Below, piece after piece: positions 34,827-43,647 of a stretch of 64,000 nt of DNA. The stretch's first letter is position 1. Each line of letters starts with the position of its first letter. A program made the position numbers and the translations under genes. The stretch comes from UBA1366 sp047602575 (GTDB lineage Bacteria; Bacillota; Clostridia; Oscillospirales; Ruminococcaceae): assembly GCA_047602575.1 (NCBI GenBank), contig JASGGY010000003.1, forward strand, positions 558,001-622,000, written 5' to 3'. The notes under the pieces are model-generated. The model was not told the origin of the DNA and did no database searches. It worked only from the letters and a program-made list of their open reading frames with translations.

Positions 34827-34855
34827 TTGACAAGCCCGCGAAAGCATGGTATCAT
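34827..34855 (+). promoter_or_regulatory. Sigma-A promoter of the coiled-coil/sigma-like gene pair
   Basis: TTGACA (34,827-34,832), 17-bp spacer, TATCAT (34,850-34,855), 71 bp before the ATG. Confidence 0.65.
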
Positions 34856-34925
34856 TAAAACATAGAGAACGTTTGTTTGCATCAAAAACGACATCGTCGC
34901 CGAAAAAACGGCAGAAGGGATCAGG

Positions 34926-35168
34926 ATGAAAGAACTTTACAAAAACTACCTCCGGGACGCGCGCGCGCTGGACAAGCGTGTGCAGGAGCTGCGCGGTGAA
35001 ATGAAGCTTGTGCAGGACATCGACACGCTCAAGCAGCTGCGTCGCCGCATCGAAATGCTTGAGGAGGAGCATGGCGAGCTGCTGCGCGATATGCGCGATA
35101 TGGAGAAATACCTCGATGTGATTCCGGCGGGAGGCGATACCGATCAGAACGAAAAAATTGTCGTTTGA
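34926..35168 (+). CDS. Small coiled-coil protein (80 aa)
   Basis: Function unknown. Residues 3-63 form an almost continuous charged helix with heptads (LDKRVQELRGEMKLVQDIDT, LKQLRRRIEMLEEEHGELL), so a homodimeric or antiparallel coiled coil is likely. The gene has a good promoter and GGGATCAGG-type leader. Its last codons overlap the start region of the sigma-region-4-like gene, which lies in the +1 frame. The pair may form one functional unit or, if a frameshift or slip occurs at A6 (35,152-35,157), one fused protein. Confidence 0.7.
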   Translation: MKELYKNYLRDARALDKRVQELRGEMKLVQDIDTLKQLRRRIEMLEEEHGELLRDMRDMEKYLDVIPAGGDTDQNEKIVV

Positions 35169-35463
35169 CCTGCTTGCGGCGCGCCTTGCCGACGCATCCT
35201 CACCCGCTCCAGCGCAGGAGCTGCGCACCGAGGAAGTGAAAGCACGCTTGATCCGCGAGATCATCCGCGACGACCTCACCGACCGGCAGCGGCTTTATAT
35301 GCTGCTGTATTTTGACCGCGGAGAGCGCATTCCCGCGATCGCCGAACGATTCGGGGTCAACAAATCGACGGTTTCGCGCACGATCGCGCGGGGAAAAAAG
35401 CGCTTGTATAAAAGTGCACGCATCTTCCTTTCGGCAGACTCCCCCACCGAACACGCCGGCTAA
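35158..35463 (+). CDS. Sigma-70 region 4-like DNA-binding protein
   Basis: The central part (LTDRQRLYMLLYFDRGERIP, AIAERFGVNKSTVSRTIARG, KKRLYKSA) is a helix-turn-helix like sigma-70 region 4 or a small LuxR/sigma-type regulator. There is no region 2, so it cannot be a normal sigma factor by itself. The only legal start is TTG at 35,158 with no ribosome binding site. An ATC at 35,143 has GGGAGG at eight bases and would add RTKKL. It overlaps the coiled-coil gene by 11 bp. Similar two-gene units may supply the missing N-terminal part through the coiled coil. Confidence 0.65.
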   Translation: MSFDLLAARLADASSPAPAQELRTEEVKARLIREIIRDDLTDRQRLYMLLYFDRGERIPAIAERFGVNKSTVSRTIARGKKRLYKSARIFLSADSPTEHAG

Positions 35464-35492
35464 ATTAGCTTCAAACCTCCAATCTCTAACTT

Positions 35493-38400
35493 CTAATATC
35501 CAATTTCCACACAGTGAAAGCCGCCGTCGAGCGCGACGCTCTGCACGGGTGTTCCGTTGTCGAAGAAGTAAGCCGGTGCCGCACGCGTGACGCGGACGGA
35601 AACCGATGTGCCGCGGATAGAAAGCTCGGCGGTGAAGCCCTCCCATTCCGTGGGCAGGTGGGGCGCGATTTCGATACGATCGGCGCAAATGCGGATGCCC
35701 AGCAGCCACTCTAAAATCACGCGGTACAGCCAGCCCGACGCGCCGGTGTAAAGCGACCAGCCCCCGCGCCCGTAGCACTGCGGGTTGGTGTAAATATCCG
35801 CGGAAACAAAGTACGGCTCGTTGCGGTAAATCTGCGCGTGCTTGATGGTTTCGGTCTTGCTTGCGGGCAGGAGCATTTTCACCAGCCGCCAACCGTCGTC
35901 CGCGCGTCCGGCTTCCAGAAACGCCGCTGCAAGCCACACGGCGGCGTGGGTGTACTGTCCGCCGTTTTCGCGGATGCCGGCGGGATAGGCGTTAACGTAG
36001 CCGGCGTAAACCGATTCACCGGTAAAAGGCGGCGTAAAAAGCTTAATGATCCCATTTTTCTCGTCCACGAGTCTGCTGTAAGCGGAATCGAGGGCGAGAT
36101 TTTTGCGTTCGGTGTTTTTCAGCCCCGCCAGAACGGCGAAACTCTGGGAGATGGAGTCAATTTCACAAGCCGCGCAGCCGTGCGCGCCAAGCTTCTCCCC
36201 GCTGCCAAAAAAGGCGCGGGTGTACCAGCTTTTGTCCCAGCAGAATTTCTGGACGGCGTTTTCCAAAGAACCTGCCCAAGTGCGGAACTCGTCGGCATGA
36301 GCGAGGCATTTTGCCGTTTCGCAAACCACTGCGAATTTTCTTAAAACCAGAATCATGAACATACTCAGCCAGACGCTTTCGCCTTTCCCGTCTGCGCCGA
36401 TTTCGTTGAAGCTGTCGTTCCAGTCGCCGCCGCCGATGAGAATCAGTCCGTGCCGTCCGGTGCGGTAAGCCCGCTCGACGGCATACCGCGCGTGGTTGTA
36501 GACGCTCACGCGTGTGGTTGTGCTGTGCGTTTCACCGAAGCAGTCGCTCTCGCCGTCGCTCAGTTCAATGCCGGTGCAAAACGCGGCTTGTACAGACAAA
36601 ATCGCCGTATCGCCGGTTTTATCGAGATATTCGGCGAGGGTGTAAGGCAGAAACAGCAGGTCGTCGGAAATACGGGTGCGCACGCCGCGCTTTTTCCCGC
36701 CGGGGAAGGTATGCCACCAGTGCAGCGCGTCGCCCTCCTGGAACTGTGCGGTGCAGCAGCGCAGGATGTGACGCTTTGCCGCCTGCGGGTTTTTCAGCAG
36801 CACCGCACAGGCATCCTGCAGCTGGTCGCGGAAGCCGTAAGCGCCGGAGCATTGGTAAAAACCGGTGCGCCCCAGAATCCGCCCGGTGTAGGTCTGATGC
36901 CAGAGCCATGTGTTAAACAGATGATTGAGCGCGCTGTCGGGTGTCGAGATGCGGATGTCATATTCCGCGGGGCTGCGCGGGTCGGCATAAAGTGCCGGCA
37001 TGGCGGCGGCGGAATCGGCGGTTTTACCGAAGCTTAAGAAAAAGTCCGCAGCAAATTTGCCGTTCGAAAGCGGCGCGCCTTCTTGTTTGAGAATCAGCGC
37101 GGCACAGGGGTCTGCGCTGTGTCCAGCATAACGCGTGTCCCATTTACCGGAGAAAAAGGCTTCCGCCGCGGTCAGCACGGCATCGGGCTTTGCGGAACAG
37201 GAAACGCAGAGCCAGCCGTTGGTGTCACTGTCGGCGGGGCGGGAAAACAAAATGCCATTTTGCGTTTCCTGCGGAACAAGAAAGCGCCGCCGCGCGCGGT
37301 CAACACCCAGCACCGGTTCGGCATAAAACGCCAGCCGCGCACCGGCAAGCTTCGCCTTGGGCGTGACGCGGACGGAGATTTTTTTACAGAAGCCCGTCGC
37401 GGAAACCGTGACCGTCACCACACTTGAAAAAAGTGCGTTTTCGCCGGCATACACGGCGCGGTCGGGGGAAAATTCCGCCAGCGCACCGTCAACCAGATCA
37501 TAATACCTGCCGTTGGTGCGCAGGACAAGCCGCTCGCCCCGGTTGTCGGAAAGCGGATCGTTTTCCCACGGGGTAAGCTTGTTTTCACGGCTGTTGACGG
37601 CGTAGGTGAAGCCGAGCGAACGCGATGACAGGAGCGTTCCGCACTGCGCGGAGGCAAGGATGTTGCACCACGGCGCGGGGGGCTTTTCGCCGACAAGAAA
37701 GCTGTTTTCGGAAAAGCCGCCGTAAGCGGTTTTCAGCTGCGGATCGCAGAACGCGGGCTTCATCGGCTCGATGCGCAGGGGGGTGAATTTCACCGGCGCG
37801 TCGTCGAGCAGATCCGCGTCGTCGGCGCAGAAATGAAGGGCGGTCGCGCGCAGCAGGCGGCAGGTGTCCGCATCGGTCTGCGCGGCGCTTAACAGGAACA
37901 AGCGCCGGTCGGACAGCAGCGCATGGGAATTTTTCCGCGCGTCGAGCAGATTCTTCATTTCGTCAAACACGCGCGGCGTTTCGGCAAGCAGCACGAGCTG
38001 GCTTTCCACAGCGGCAAGGCGCAGGAAGCGGTGCGCGTCGAGATAAGCTTCCGCCTTGTGGCGGTCGTAATCCTCGCGCAGCTCAAGCATGATCAGCGGC
38101 TCGGTCGGGTTGATCCCGAAGCGCCCCAGCTCATACACCATGCGGCTGTTTTCCGTCACGGCATCGGCGGCGCGGCGGCTTTCCTGCGAAGCGAACAGCA
38201 CGTGCGCGGCGATCTTGTCCAGCAGCAGTCCGGTGAGCGTGGAAGCCCCCGGCATATTCAGCACACGCCCTTGCCCCGACAGCCCCGTGCGCAGCATTTT
38301 CACATGGTCACGCAGCACGGCTTCTGTGTCGGCGCAAACAATGAACAGGGTGTCCGTGACCTCCTGCCCGGCTAAGACAAAGAAGTTGCGCTTGACGAAC

Positions 38401-41400
38401 ACGCAGGGGTCGGGGATGAAATTAAGGCTGGAGTGGATGTGTTCTTTTCCGGTAAAGGGCGTGAGGAAGCCGCCGGTTTCCCGCAGCACCTGTTCGCGCG
38501 AGAACATGAATTCCGGATCTGCGCCGGAGAGAAAGCCCACCGCGCAGTATTTTTTGTCCGTGCCCGCGCGCGGGGTTCTGGTGATGAGAACAAAATGCGC
38601 TTCGTAGTCGTACTCCACGTCAAGGAACATCCGCGCGAATGCCGGATGGGCGGTGAAGTCGTTTTTGGGCATCAGCACCGGCTCAAGATAGCCGTACAGC
38701 TCCGCTGGGCAATCGTCCGTGCCGTTGTTGCGGAAGCGGAACGCGCGCAGCTCCGCCGGAATGATGTCGTGCACCGTCACCTGCATTTCCGCCGTCACCG
38801 CGCCCAGCGGCACGCAGTAGCGCACGGCGTTTTCATAGAAATTCACATACGCGCCGTCGCGGTGAACAAAGTCCGGCAGATAGGAAAGCCCTGCGGTTTC
38901 GCCGTCCGCCGCCGCCGCGAAATACGCCCCGCGCGTGTTGGCAAGCGGCTTGTCCTGCGCCGCGTAAACAAGCCCACCGCGGCACAGCGCATACGCAGTG
39001 CCCGTATCGGCTGCGGCAAGGGTATACTCCCCGTTGGAAAGCAGCCGGACACGCGGTTTAAACGGAGAGAATTCCGAAAAGCCCTGCGCGGGTTCGGGCG
39101 CTTCCGCCAGCTGGAGCTTGGGTGCGCGGCGCAGGATGTCCTCAATATAAACACCGCCGGTATAGGGCTTTTCCGCCAGCAGCTCTCGGGCGGAATTCAT
39201 CTGTTCGTCGCGCATGAACGCCGCGGAAAACCGCCCCTTGTTCAGCGCGTTGGCAATGCCCAGCACGCTCATGCCCATGTGGTGGGACATATAGCTTTTC
39301 ACGATTGTGCCATTTGCCGGACAGCGTCCGCCGGTGAAATCAATCGCTTCATAAAATCCGTAAACGCCGTAGAGCCCGGTTTTTTTCATCAGCGCCAGAT
39401 TATCCGCGGCGGCGCGCCCGGCATGGGACAACGCGAGATAGGTCGAATACGGCGACACCACCAGCTCCTTGTCCAGATCGCGCCGCAAGCCCACCCGCTG
39501 CACGCCGTGCGCTTTGTATTGATAGTTCAGGTCGCCATCAAAGGCGAAATAGCCGCTTTCCGAAATGCCGAACGGCACGCCCGCTTCCCCCGCCCGCGCC
39601 ATCTGGCACATGAGAGCAAAGCGCAGGCTTTCATAGCAAAGCGAGCCGGTTTCGCTTTTCAAGAAAAGCTCCGGCATAAAGAATTCAAACATGGTTCCCG
39701 AAAACGAAATCGCGCCGGCGAAATCCTGATAGGTGGACATGGTGCGCCCCAAGTGATTCCAATGCTCATAGGGCACCTGCCTTGCTGCAACGGCGTAATA
39801 CGAAAGCATCCGCGATTCGCTCATCAGAAGATCGTAGTGCGCGGGTGTCGGGCGGAGGTTTTCGTCAAGACCGATGTGAAACAGCTTGCGGCGGTGGTCA
39901 AAGAAAACGACAAGCTGGGTTTGCTCAATCAGACGCTGTATGCGCGTGATGAGATCCGCAATCCCGTCGGACGCACCGCGCAGCTGGTCAAGGCATTCCC
40001 GCAGGCATACCAGACAGCAGACGAAATTTCCGCTGTCCACCGCAGAAAGAAACGGCTTTTCGCAGACACGCAGGGTTTTGGTTTCGTACCAGTTATAGAG
40101 ATTGCCGCGATGCTTTTTCATCTGCTCCACCGTTGTCAGGGTCGCGTTCAGGCGCGCTTCGAGCGTTTCGCCGTCGATGAGCGAGAAGTCATGCGCGGCG
40201 ACGAGAGTCAGCAGATAAAGCCCGATGTTGGTGGGCGAGGTGCGATGGGCGATGCGGTAAACGGGAGCGAACTGCACGTTGTCGGGCGGGAGATGGTTCT
40301 CCGCGGCGGTGACGAATTCGTTGAAAAAGCGAACGATGTCAGTAAGCTGGCTTTTAAGCTGGGCACGGTCGGCGGGGGTGAGTTTTTCCCTGCGCGGCGG
40401 GGTGTAAAGGCTTTCGGAAAGCACCACCAGCGGCAGCGAAAGGGTGAAAATGACGGCGGTGTACCGCACGAACGCACACGGCGAAAACAGCAGCGCAAAC
40501 GCAAACAGCTCCGGCAGAACAAGCCCGCCGAATTGCTTCAGGACACCGCTTTTAAACCCTGCGTGCGAGGGCGTCCAGTCGAGCAGGTGCTTGCCGGAAA
40601 TCGTCATACGCCACAGGCTTTTCACCGACGCGGCAAGGCTTGTGAGCGCAAATTTCGGCAGCATGACAAGCGCCCAGCCGCCCTGCAGGACGCTCTCGGT
40701 CGTTTCAGAAAGAATCGGTGCGTAGAATTTCCGCGAAAGCACGGAAAAGCCGTTTGCCCCGAGCGCCCGAAAAAACCGTAGCAGCGACGGCAGCACAAGC
40801 GAAAACACCGTCAGCGCCGCCAGCGCGCAAGCTTCACGCGTCGGTACGATGAAAGCGAGAAAGAACGCGGCGAATTGCAGGACGGGTGTTGCCGCGCGGC
40901 GGGCGTTATCCCAGAGCTTGAAGCGCGCGAATGCATCAAAGAACGCGCGGTCGCGGGTGAACAGATAGCGCAGGTTCTGGATGTCGCCGCGCGTCCAGCG
41001 GTGATGGCGCAGGAAAAACGCCCGCGAGCCTTCGGGGAAGCTTTCGTAAAAGCACACGTCGCCCGCGTAGCAGGTTTTCATCAGCTCGCCCTCTAAAATA
41101 TCGTGGGAAAGAATACGCTCCTCGGGGAATTTGCCTGCGGTGACGGCGTTGAACACATCCACGTCGAGCAAGCCCTTTCCGCTGAAAATGCCGGAGGAAA
41201 ACGCGTCCTGGTAAAGATTTTTTGTGCTTGCGGAATACGCGCCCGTCGAGCCAAGCCCGCCGGTCAGACGCGCAAACGGCGAACGGATTGCGCACCGGAG
41301 ATGGGACACCATGCGCGGGGTGACAATGCCGTAGCCGGATGTCACCGCACCGTTTTCCACGACGGGGGCGTTGAGCGGGTGGCGGACGATGCAAAGCAGG

Positions 41401-42782
41401 CGGCGGATGGCATCCATCTGCGGGAGGGTGTCAAAATCCAGCGCGCAGATCCAGCGACAGCTTTTCAGAAAGTCGCGGTCAGTCACCTCGCAGAAAAAAT
41501 CCGCTTCGCTGCCGCGCATCATCGCACACAGCTGCACAATCGCGCCGCGCTTGCGCTCATAGCCACCGAATTCGTTCTGGGTGCGGATGAAATTGCGCCC
41601 GCGGATGATGAGCATGAAGCTGTCCGGATACTCCTCATTCAGGCGGGCTATTTTTTCGCGTGCGTATTCGGCAATCTCAAAGTCCTCCTGCCGCAGCTGC
41701 TCCGGCGCGCCTTTGAAGTCGCAAAGCCCCATAATGCGCACATTTGCGCCGCATTCCCGATGGCGCAGCACGCGCATATGCTCGCACAGCGCGTCCACAT
41801 CGGCGCGCCCGTCCACAAGCGCCGATATGACGGCTAGGCAGTTCTCGTCGCCCTCCCCCGACTCCGGCGAAAAGCGCGGGAGGTAGGTTTCCTCGGTTTG
41901 TTCGGACAAAATCAGGTCGATAACGCACTTCGCAATTTCCCAGACGACGAAAAACAGGGGCACGACGATCCACAGGTTTCTTGTGAAAATCCCCGCGCAG
42001 ATCGTCACCGCAAGGCTCACGCAGGTCAGCAGCCACGTGTACGCGGCGGGCTTGGGTGCGGGAAATTTCGCGCGGTAAAGCCGCATAAGCAGCGCGCCGA
42101 AATGCGCGCCGCCGGACTCGTCAAGCAGCTCGCGCGCGCACAGCGGTTCTGCGGTTTTCGTCGCCGCAGCCAGACGTGAGAGCATCCGACGGTAATGGCG
42201 GCGGGATTCATAGTCCATTTTTTTATACACTTCATCGTTCATGAACAACTGCTCCGCCTCGCAGCAGGACGCGATCAGGACCGGCATCGGGATCGACGCG
42301 CTGTTGATCATCCTCCCTAAACAGTCCGCGATGCGCTGCGCCGGCTCGTCCTCGCGGTAAGCTGCGCACAGGTGCAGAAACGCCGTGTACTGCAGGCAGA
42401 AGCGCACGGCTTCCAGCTCATCCCCGCGCAGATAGACCGCCCCGCGCAGGTCGTTCACCGCGGCGGTCAGCGCTTCGTCCGCCGGAAGCTCACCCCCGCG
42501 GCACACCGCAAACACCGCTTCCCCCAACACCGGAAGCCCGTCTGTGCCGACGGTCAGCACCGTGTCGCGGTCAAAGCGCAGCAGCTCCCGCGCATTTTTT
42601 TCAATGAAACCGAAATTCTCGAAAATCATGTTCTGCGCGTCGGTTCTCTCCGCGGCAAACCGCGCCGCGTACTCCCCCCGCAGCGCGCGGAATTCCCTGC
42701 GGACGCGCCTGAGCAGCTTCCCGCTCCGCACAAGGCGGTACTGTCTGGTTTTCTCGGTCATCGTATCATTCTTTCCCGGCAT
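35493..42782 (-). CDS. Giant cyclic beta-glucan synthase-like protein (GT84-GH94)
   Basis: Resembles NdvB/ChvB/Cgs, which make cyclic beta-1,2-glucans, or a related beta-glucan phosphorylase. Of 2,429 residues, about 255-300 and 640-800 hold membrane segments. Between them is a glycosyltransferase domain (SCRWICALDFDTLPQMD, about 440-456; HHRWTRGDIQNLRYL). About 880-1,190 is a glycoamylase-like region (SYMSHHMGMSVLGIANAL). The C-terminal third is GH94 with YQCSGAYGFRDQLQDACAV (about 1,970) and LILIGGGDWNDSFNEIG, holding the phosphorylase catalytic Asp. It is shorter than the proteobacterial enzymes (about 2,830) mainly at the N-terminus. The start may instead be ATG at 42,761. The gene stands alone. 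Confidence 0.88.
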   Translation of the reverse strand: MPGKNDTMTEKTRQYRLVRSGKLLRRVRREFRALRGEYAARFAAERTDAQNMIFENFGFIEKNARELLRFDRDTVLTVGTDGLPVLGEAVFAVCRGGELPADEALTAAVNDLRGAVYLRGDELEAVRFCLQYTAFLHLCAAYREDEPAQRIADCLGRMINSASIPMPVLIASCCEAEQLFMNDEVYKKMDYESRRHYRRMLSRLAAATKTAEPLCARELLDESGGAHFGALLMRLYRAKFPAPKPAAYTWLLTCVSLAVTICAGIFTRNLWIVVPLFFVVWEIAKCVIDLILSEQTEETYLPRFSPESGEGDENCLAVISALVDGRADVDALCEHMRVLRHRECGANVRIMGLCDFKGAPEQLRQEDFEIAEYAREKIARLNEEYPDSFMLIIRGRNFIRTQNEFGGYERKRGAIVQLCAMMRGSEADFFCEVTDRDFLKSCRWICALDFDTLPQMDAIRRLLCIVRHPLNAPVVENGAVTSGYGIVTPRMVSHLRCAIRSPFARLTGGLGSTGAYSASTKNLYQDAFSSGIFSGKGLLDVDVFNAVTAGKFPEERILSHDILEGELMKTCYAGDVCFYESFPEGSRAFFLRHHRWTRGDIQNLRYLFTRDRAFFDAFARFKLWDNARRAATPVLQFAAFFLAFIVPTREACALAALTVFSLVLPSLLRFFRALGANGFSVLSRKFYAPILSETTESVLQGGWALVMLPKFALTSLAASVKSLWRMTISGKHLLDWTPSHAGFKSGVLKQFGGLVLPELFAFALLFSPCAFVRYTAVIFTLSLPLVVLSESLYTPPRREKLTPADRAQLKSQLTDIVRFFNEFVTAAENHLPPDNVQFAPVYRIAHRTSPTNIGLYLLTLVAAHDFSLIDGETLEARLNATLTTVEQMKKHRGNLYNWYETKTLRVCEKPFLSAVDSGNFVCCLVCLRECLDQLRGASDGIADLITRIQRLIEQTQLVVFFDHRRKLFHIGLDENLRPTPAHYDLLMSESRMLSYYAVAARQVPYEHWNHLGRTMSTYQDFAGAISFSGTMFEFFMPELFLKSETGSLCYESLRFALMCQMARAGEAGVPFGISESGYFAFDGDLNYQYKAHGVQRVGLRRDLDKELVVSPYSTYLALSHAGRAAADNLALMKKTGLYGVYGFYEAIDFTGGRCPANGTIVKSYMSHHMGMSVLGIANALNKGRFSAAFMRDEQMNSARELLAEKPYTGGVYIEDILRRAPKLQLAEAPEPAQGFSEFSPFKPRVRLLSNGEYTLAAADTGTAYALCRGGLVYAAQDKPLANTRGAYFAAAADGETAGLSYLPDFVHRDGAYVNFYENAVRYCVPLGAVTAEMQVTVHDIIPAELRAFRFRNNGTDDCPAELYGYLEPVLMPKNDFTAHPAFARMFLDVEYDYEAHFVLITRTPRAGTDKKYCAVGFLSGADPEFMFSREQVLRETGGFLTPFTGKEHIHSSLNFIPDPCVFVKRNFFVLAGQEVTDTLFIVCADTEAVLRDHVKMLRTGLSGQGRVLNMPGASTLTGLLLDKIAAHVLFASQESRRAADAVTENSRMVYELGRFGINPTEPLIMLELREDYDRHKAEAYLDAHRFLRLAAVESQLVLLAETPRVFDEMKNLLDARKNSHALLSDRRLFLLSAAQTDADTCRLLRATALHFCADDADLLDDAPVKFTPLRIEPMKPAFCDPQLKTAYGGFSENSFLVGEKPPAPWCNILASAQCGTLLSSRSLGFTYAVNSRENKLTPWENDPLSDNRGERLVLRTNGRYYDLVDGALAEFSPDRAVYAGENALFSSVVTVTVSATGFCKKISVRVTPKAKLAGARLAFYAEPVLGVDRARRRFLVPQETQNGILFSRPADSDTNGWLCVSCSAKPDAVLTAAEAFFSGKWDTRYAGHSADPCAALILKQEGAPLSNGKFAADFFLSFGKTADSAAAMPALYADPRSPAEYDIRISTPDSALNHLFNTWLWHQTYTGRILGRTGFYQCSGAYGFRDQLQDACAVLLKNPQAAKRHILRCCTAQFQEGDALHWWHTFPGGKKRGVRTRISDDLLFLPYTLAEYLDKTGDTAILSVQAAFCTGIELSDGESDCFGETHSTTTRVSVYNHARYAVERAYRTGRHGLILIGGGDWNDSFNEIGADGKGESVWLSMFMILVLRKFAVVCETAKCLAHADEFRTWAGSLENAVQKFCWDKSWYTRAFFGSGEKLGAHGCAACEIDSISQSFAVLAGLKNTERKNLALDSAYSRLVDEKNGIIKLFTPPFTGESVYAGYVNAYPAGIRENGGQYTHAAVWLAAAFLEAGRADDGWRLVKMLLPASKTETIKHAQIYRNEPYFVSADIYTNPQCYGRGGWSLYTGASGWLYRVILEWLLGIRICADRIEIAPHLPTEWEGFTAELSIRGTSVSVRVTRAAPAYFFDNGTPVQSVALDGGFHCVEIGY

Positions 42783-42852
42783 CCCGCCGCGTTTTTTTGG
42801 AAATATTATGCCCGTTTTTTGTGGGTTTATAACATTTCAATAAAAAACTGCG

Positions 42853-42925
42853 GACTTAGTCAGGGGGCGTTGCCCCCCGACACCCCTCACCAAAGGGTCA
42901 ATTGACCCTTTGGAAACCCGTTGTT
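42853..42925 (+). repeat. Dispersed repeat copy 3, left flank of the XRE island
   Basis: ACTTAGTCAGGGGGCGTTGC, CCCCCGACACCCCTCA, then the palindrome CCAAAGGGTCAATTGACCCTTTGG split as two 12-bp halves (42,890-42,913) and GGAAACCCGTTGTT. It is in the same orientation as copy 1 and opposite to copy 4. Confidence 0.75.
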
Positions 42926-43189
42926 GTTGATTTTATTATCTGTATTACTCATAGAATTTGATGTGACTTGAAGTTTTATGTAACTCTCAATTACGGCATT
43001 AGAGCGTTTTAACCTGATTCAGGTTAAAACACACACTTTTGTTTTGAATATGCGATAATAGGATTAAGCATATGTAACGGGGGGCGATTAAGCTGTATAT
43101 TGTTTGCTTCTTTTTTCTATATACCATTTTGGTTTATATCCCCGATTTTTGTTTCATTTATGCTATCTTATAATTTGGAGGTGATGAAA
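42926..43189 (+). promoter_or_regulatory. AT-rich leader of the XRE gene with a perfect operator-like palindrome
   Basis: This 264-bp stretch holds no gene I can support. At 43,006-43,030 GTTTTAACCTGA and TCAGGTTAAAAC form a perfect 12-bp inverted repeat around a single T, the geometry of a dimeric repressor operator. A TATAAT-like hexamer and GGAGGTGAT lie just before the start codon. No certain -35 is visible. Confidence 0.6.
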
Positions 43190-43552
43190 ATGACTTATGA
43201 AAGAATTCGCCGCATGCGTGTTGAAAATGGTCTTTTGCAAAAGGATGTGGCAGCATATCTTCAGATTGCACAGAATACATATTCGCAGTATGAAGTCGGT
43301 ACGATTCGTCTGACAGCGGAAACATTGAATGGGCTTGCTCGGCTCTTCGACACAAGCGTTGACTATCTTATGGGCTTAACGGACGAAAAAAGGCTTACCC
43401 GAAAAATCAGCGCAACAGATAAACGAAAAAATCCTGCCCCGCAAAGGGACAGGATTTTTCAAACTGAAGATAAAATATACTCATTTCTCGAGCGACCTAA
43501 TAGAATCACAAAACAACAACGAAAGCACAAATTGGATAAGAAAAGCACATGA
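43190..43552 (+). CDS. XRE-family transcriptional regulator
   Basis: The N-terminal helix-turn-helix (IRRMRVENGLLQKDVAAYLQ, IAQNTYSQYEVGTIRLTAET, LNGLARLFDTSVDYLMGLTD) is a clear HTH_3/XRE domain at residues 5-64. The remaining 55 residues are basic and low in structure, and their codons run through an intrinsic terminator. The start at 43,190 follows GGAGG by eight bases. The gene is far more AT-rich than its surroundings and lies between inverted copies 3 and 4 of the dispersed repeat. The perfect palindrome upstream is its likely operator. No partner toxin or phage gene is present. Confidence 0.85.
   Translation: MTYERIRRMRVENGLLQKDVAAYLQIAQNTYSQYEVGTIRLTAETLNGLARLFDTSVDYLMGLTDEKRLTRKISATDKRKNPAPQRDRIFQTEDKIYSFLERPNRITKQQRKHKLDKKST
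43427..43459 (+). terminator. Intrinsic terminator inside the XRE reading frame
   Basis: AAAAATCCTGCCCC and GGGACAGGATTTTT form a 14-bp stem with one mismatch around GCAAA, ending in T5. It lies 93 bp before the ORF stop, so most transcripts should end before the annotated stop codon. Confidence 0.7.
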
Positions 43553-43560
43553 TTATCGCA

Positions 43561-43635
43561 AAAACAATGGGTTTCCAAAGGGTACTTGTACCCTTTGGTG
43601 GGAGGTGTCGGAGGGCAACGCCCTCTGACTAAGTT
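43561..43635 (-). repeat. Dispersed repeat copy 4, right flank of the XRE island
   Basis: Read on minus: ACTTAGTCAGAGGGCGTTGC, CCTCCGACACCTCCCA, palindrome CCAAAGGGTAC-AA-GTACCCTTTGG (43,575-43,598) and GGAAACCCATTGTTTTTGC. About 85% alike to copy 3 and inverted to it. Confidence 0.75.
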
Positions 43636-43647
43636 TTATCTCATTTA

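Noticed and set aside
38433..40781. 782-aa open frame on plus, antisense to the giant glucan synthase gene
   Set aside because: Codon-position echo of a GC-rich gene on the other strand; low-complexity Arg/His/Gly-rich sequence and no known domain.
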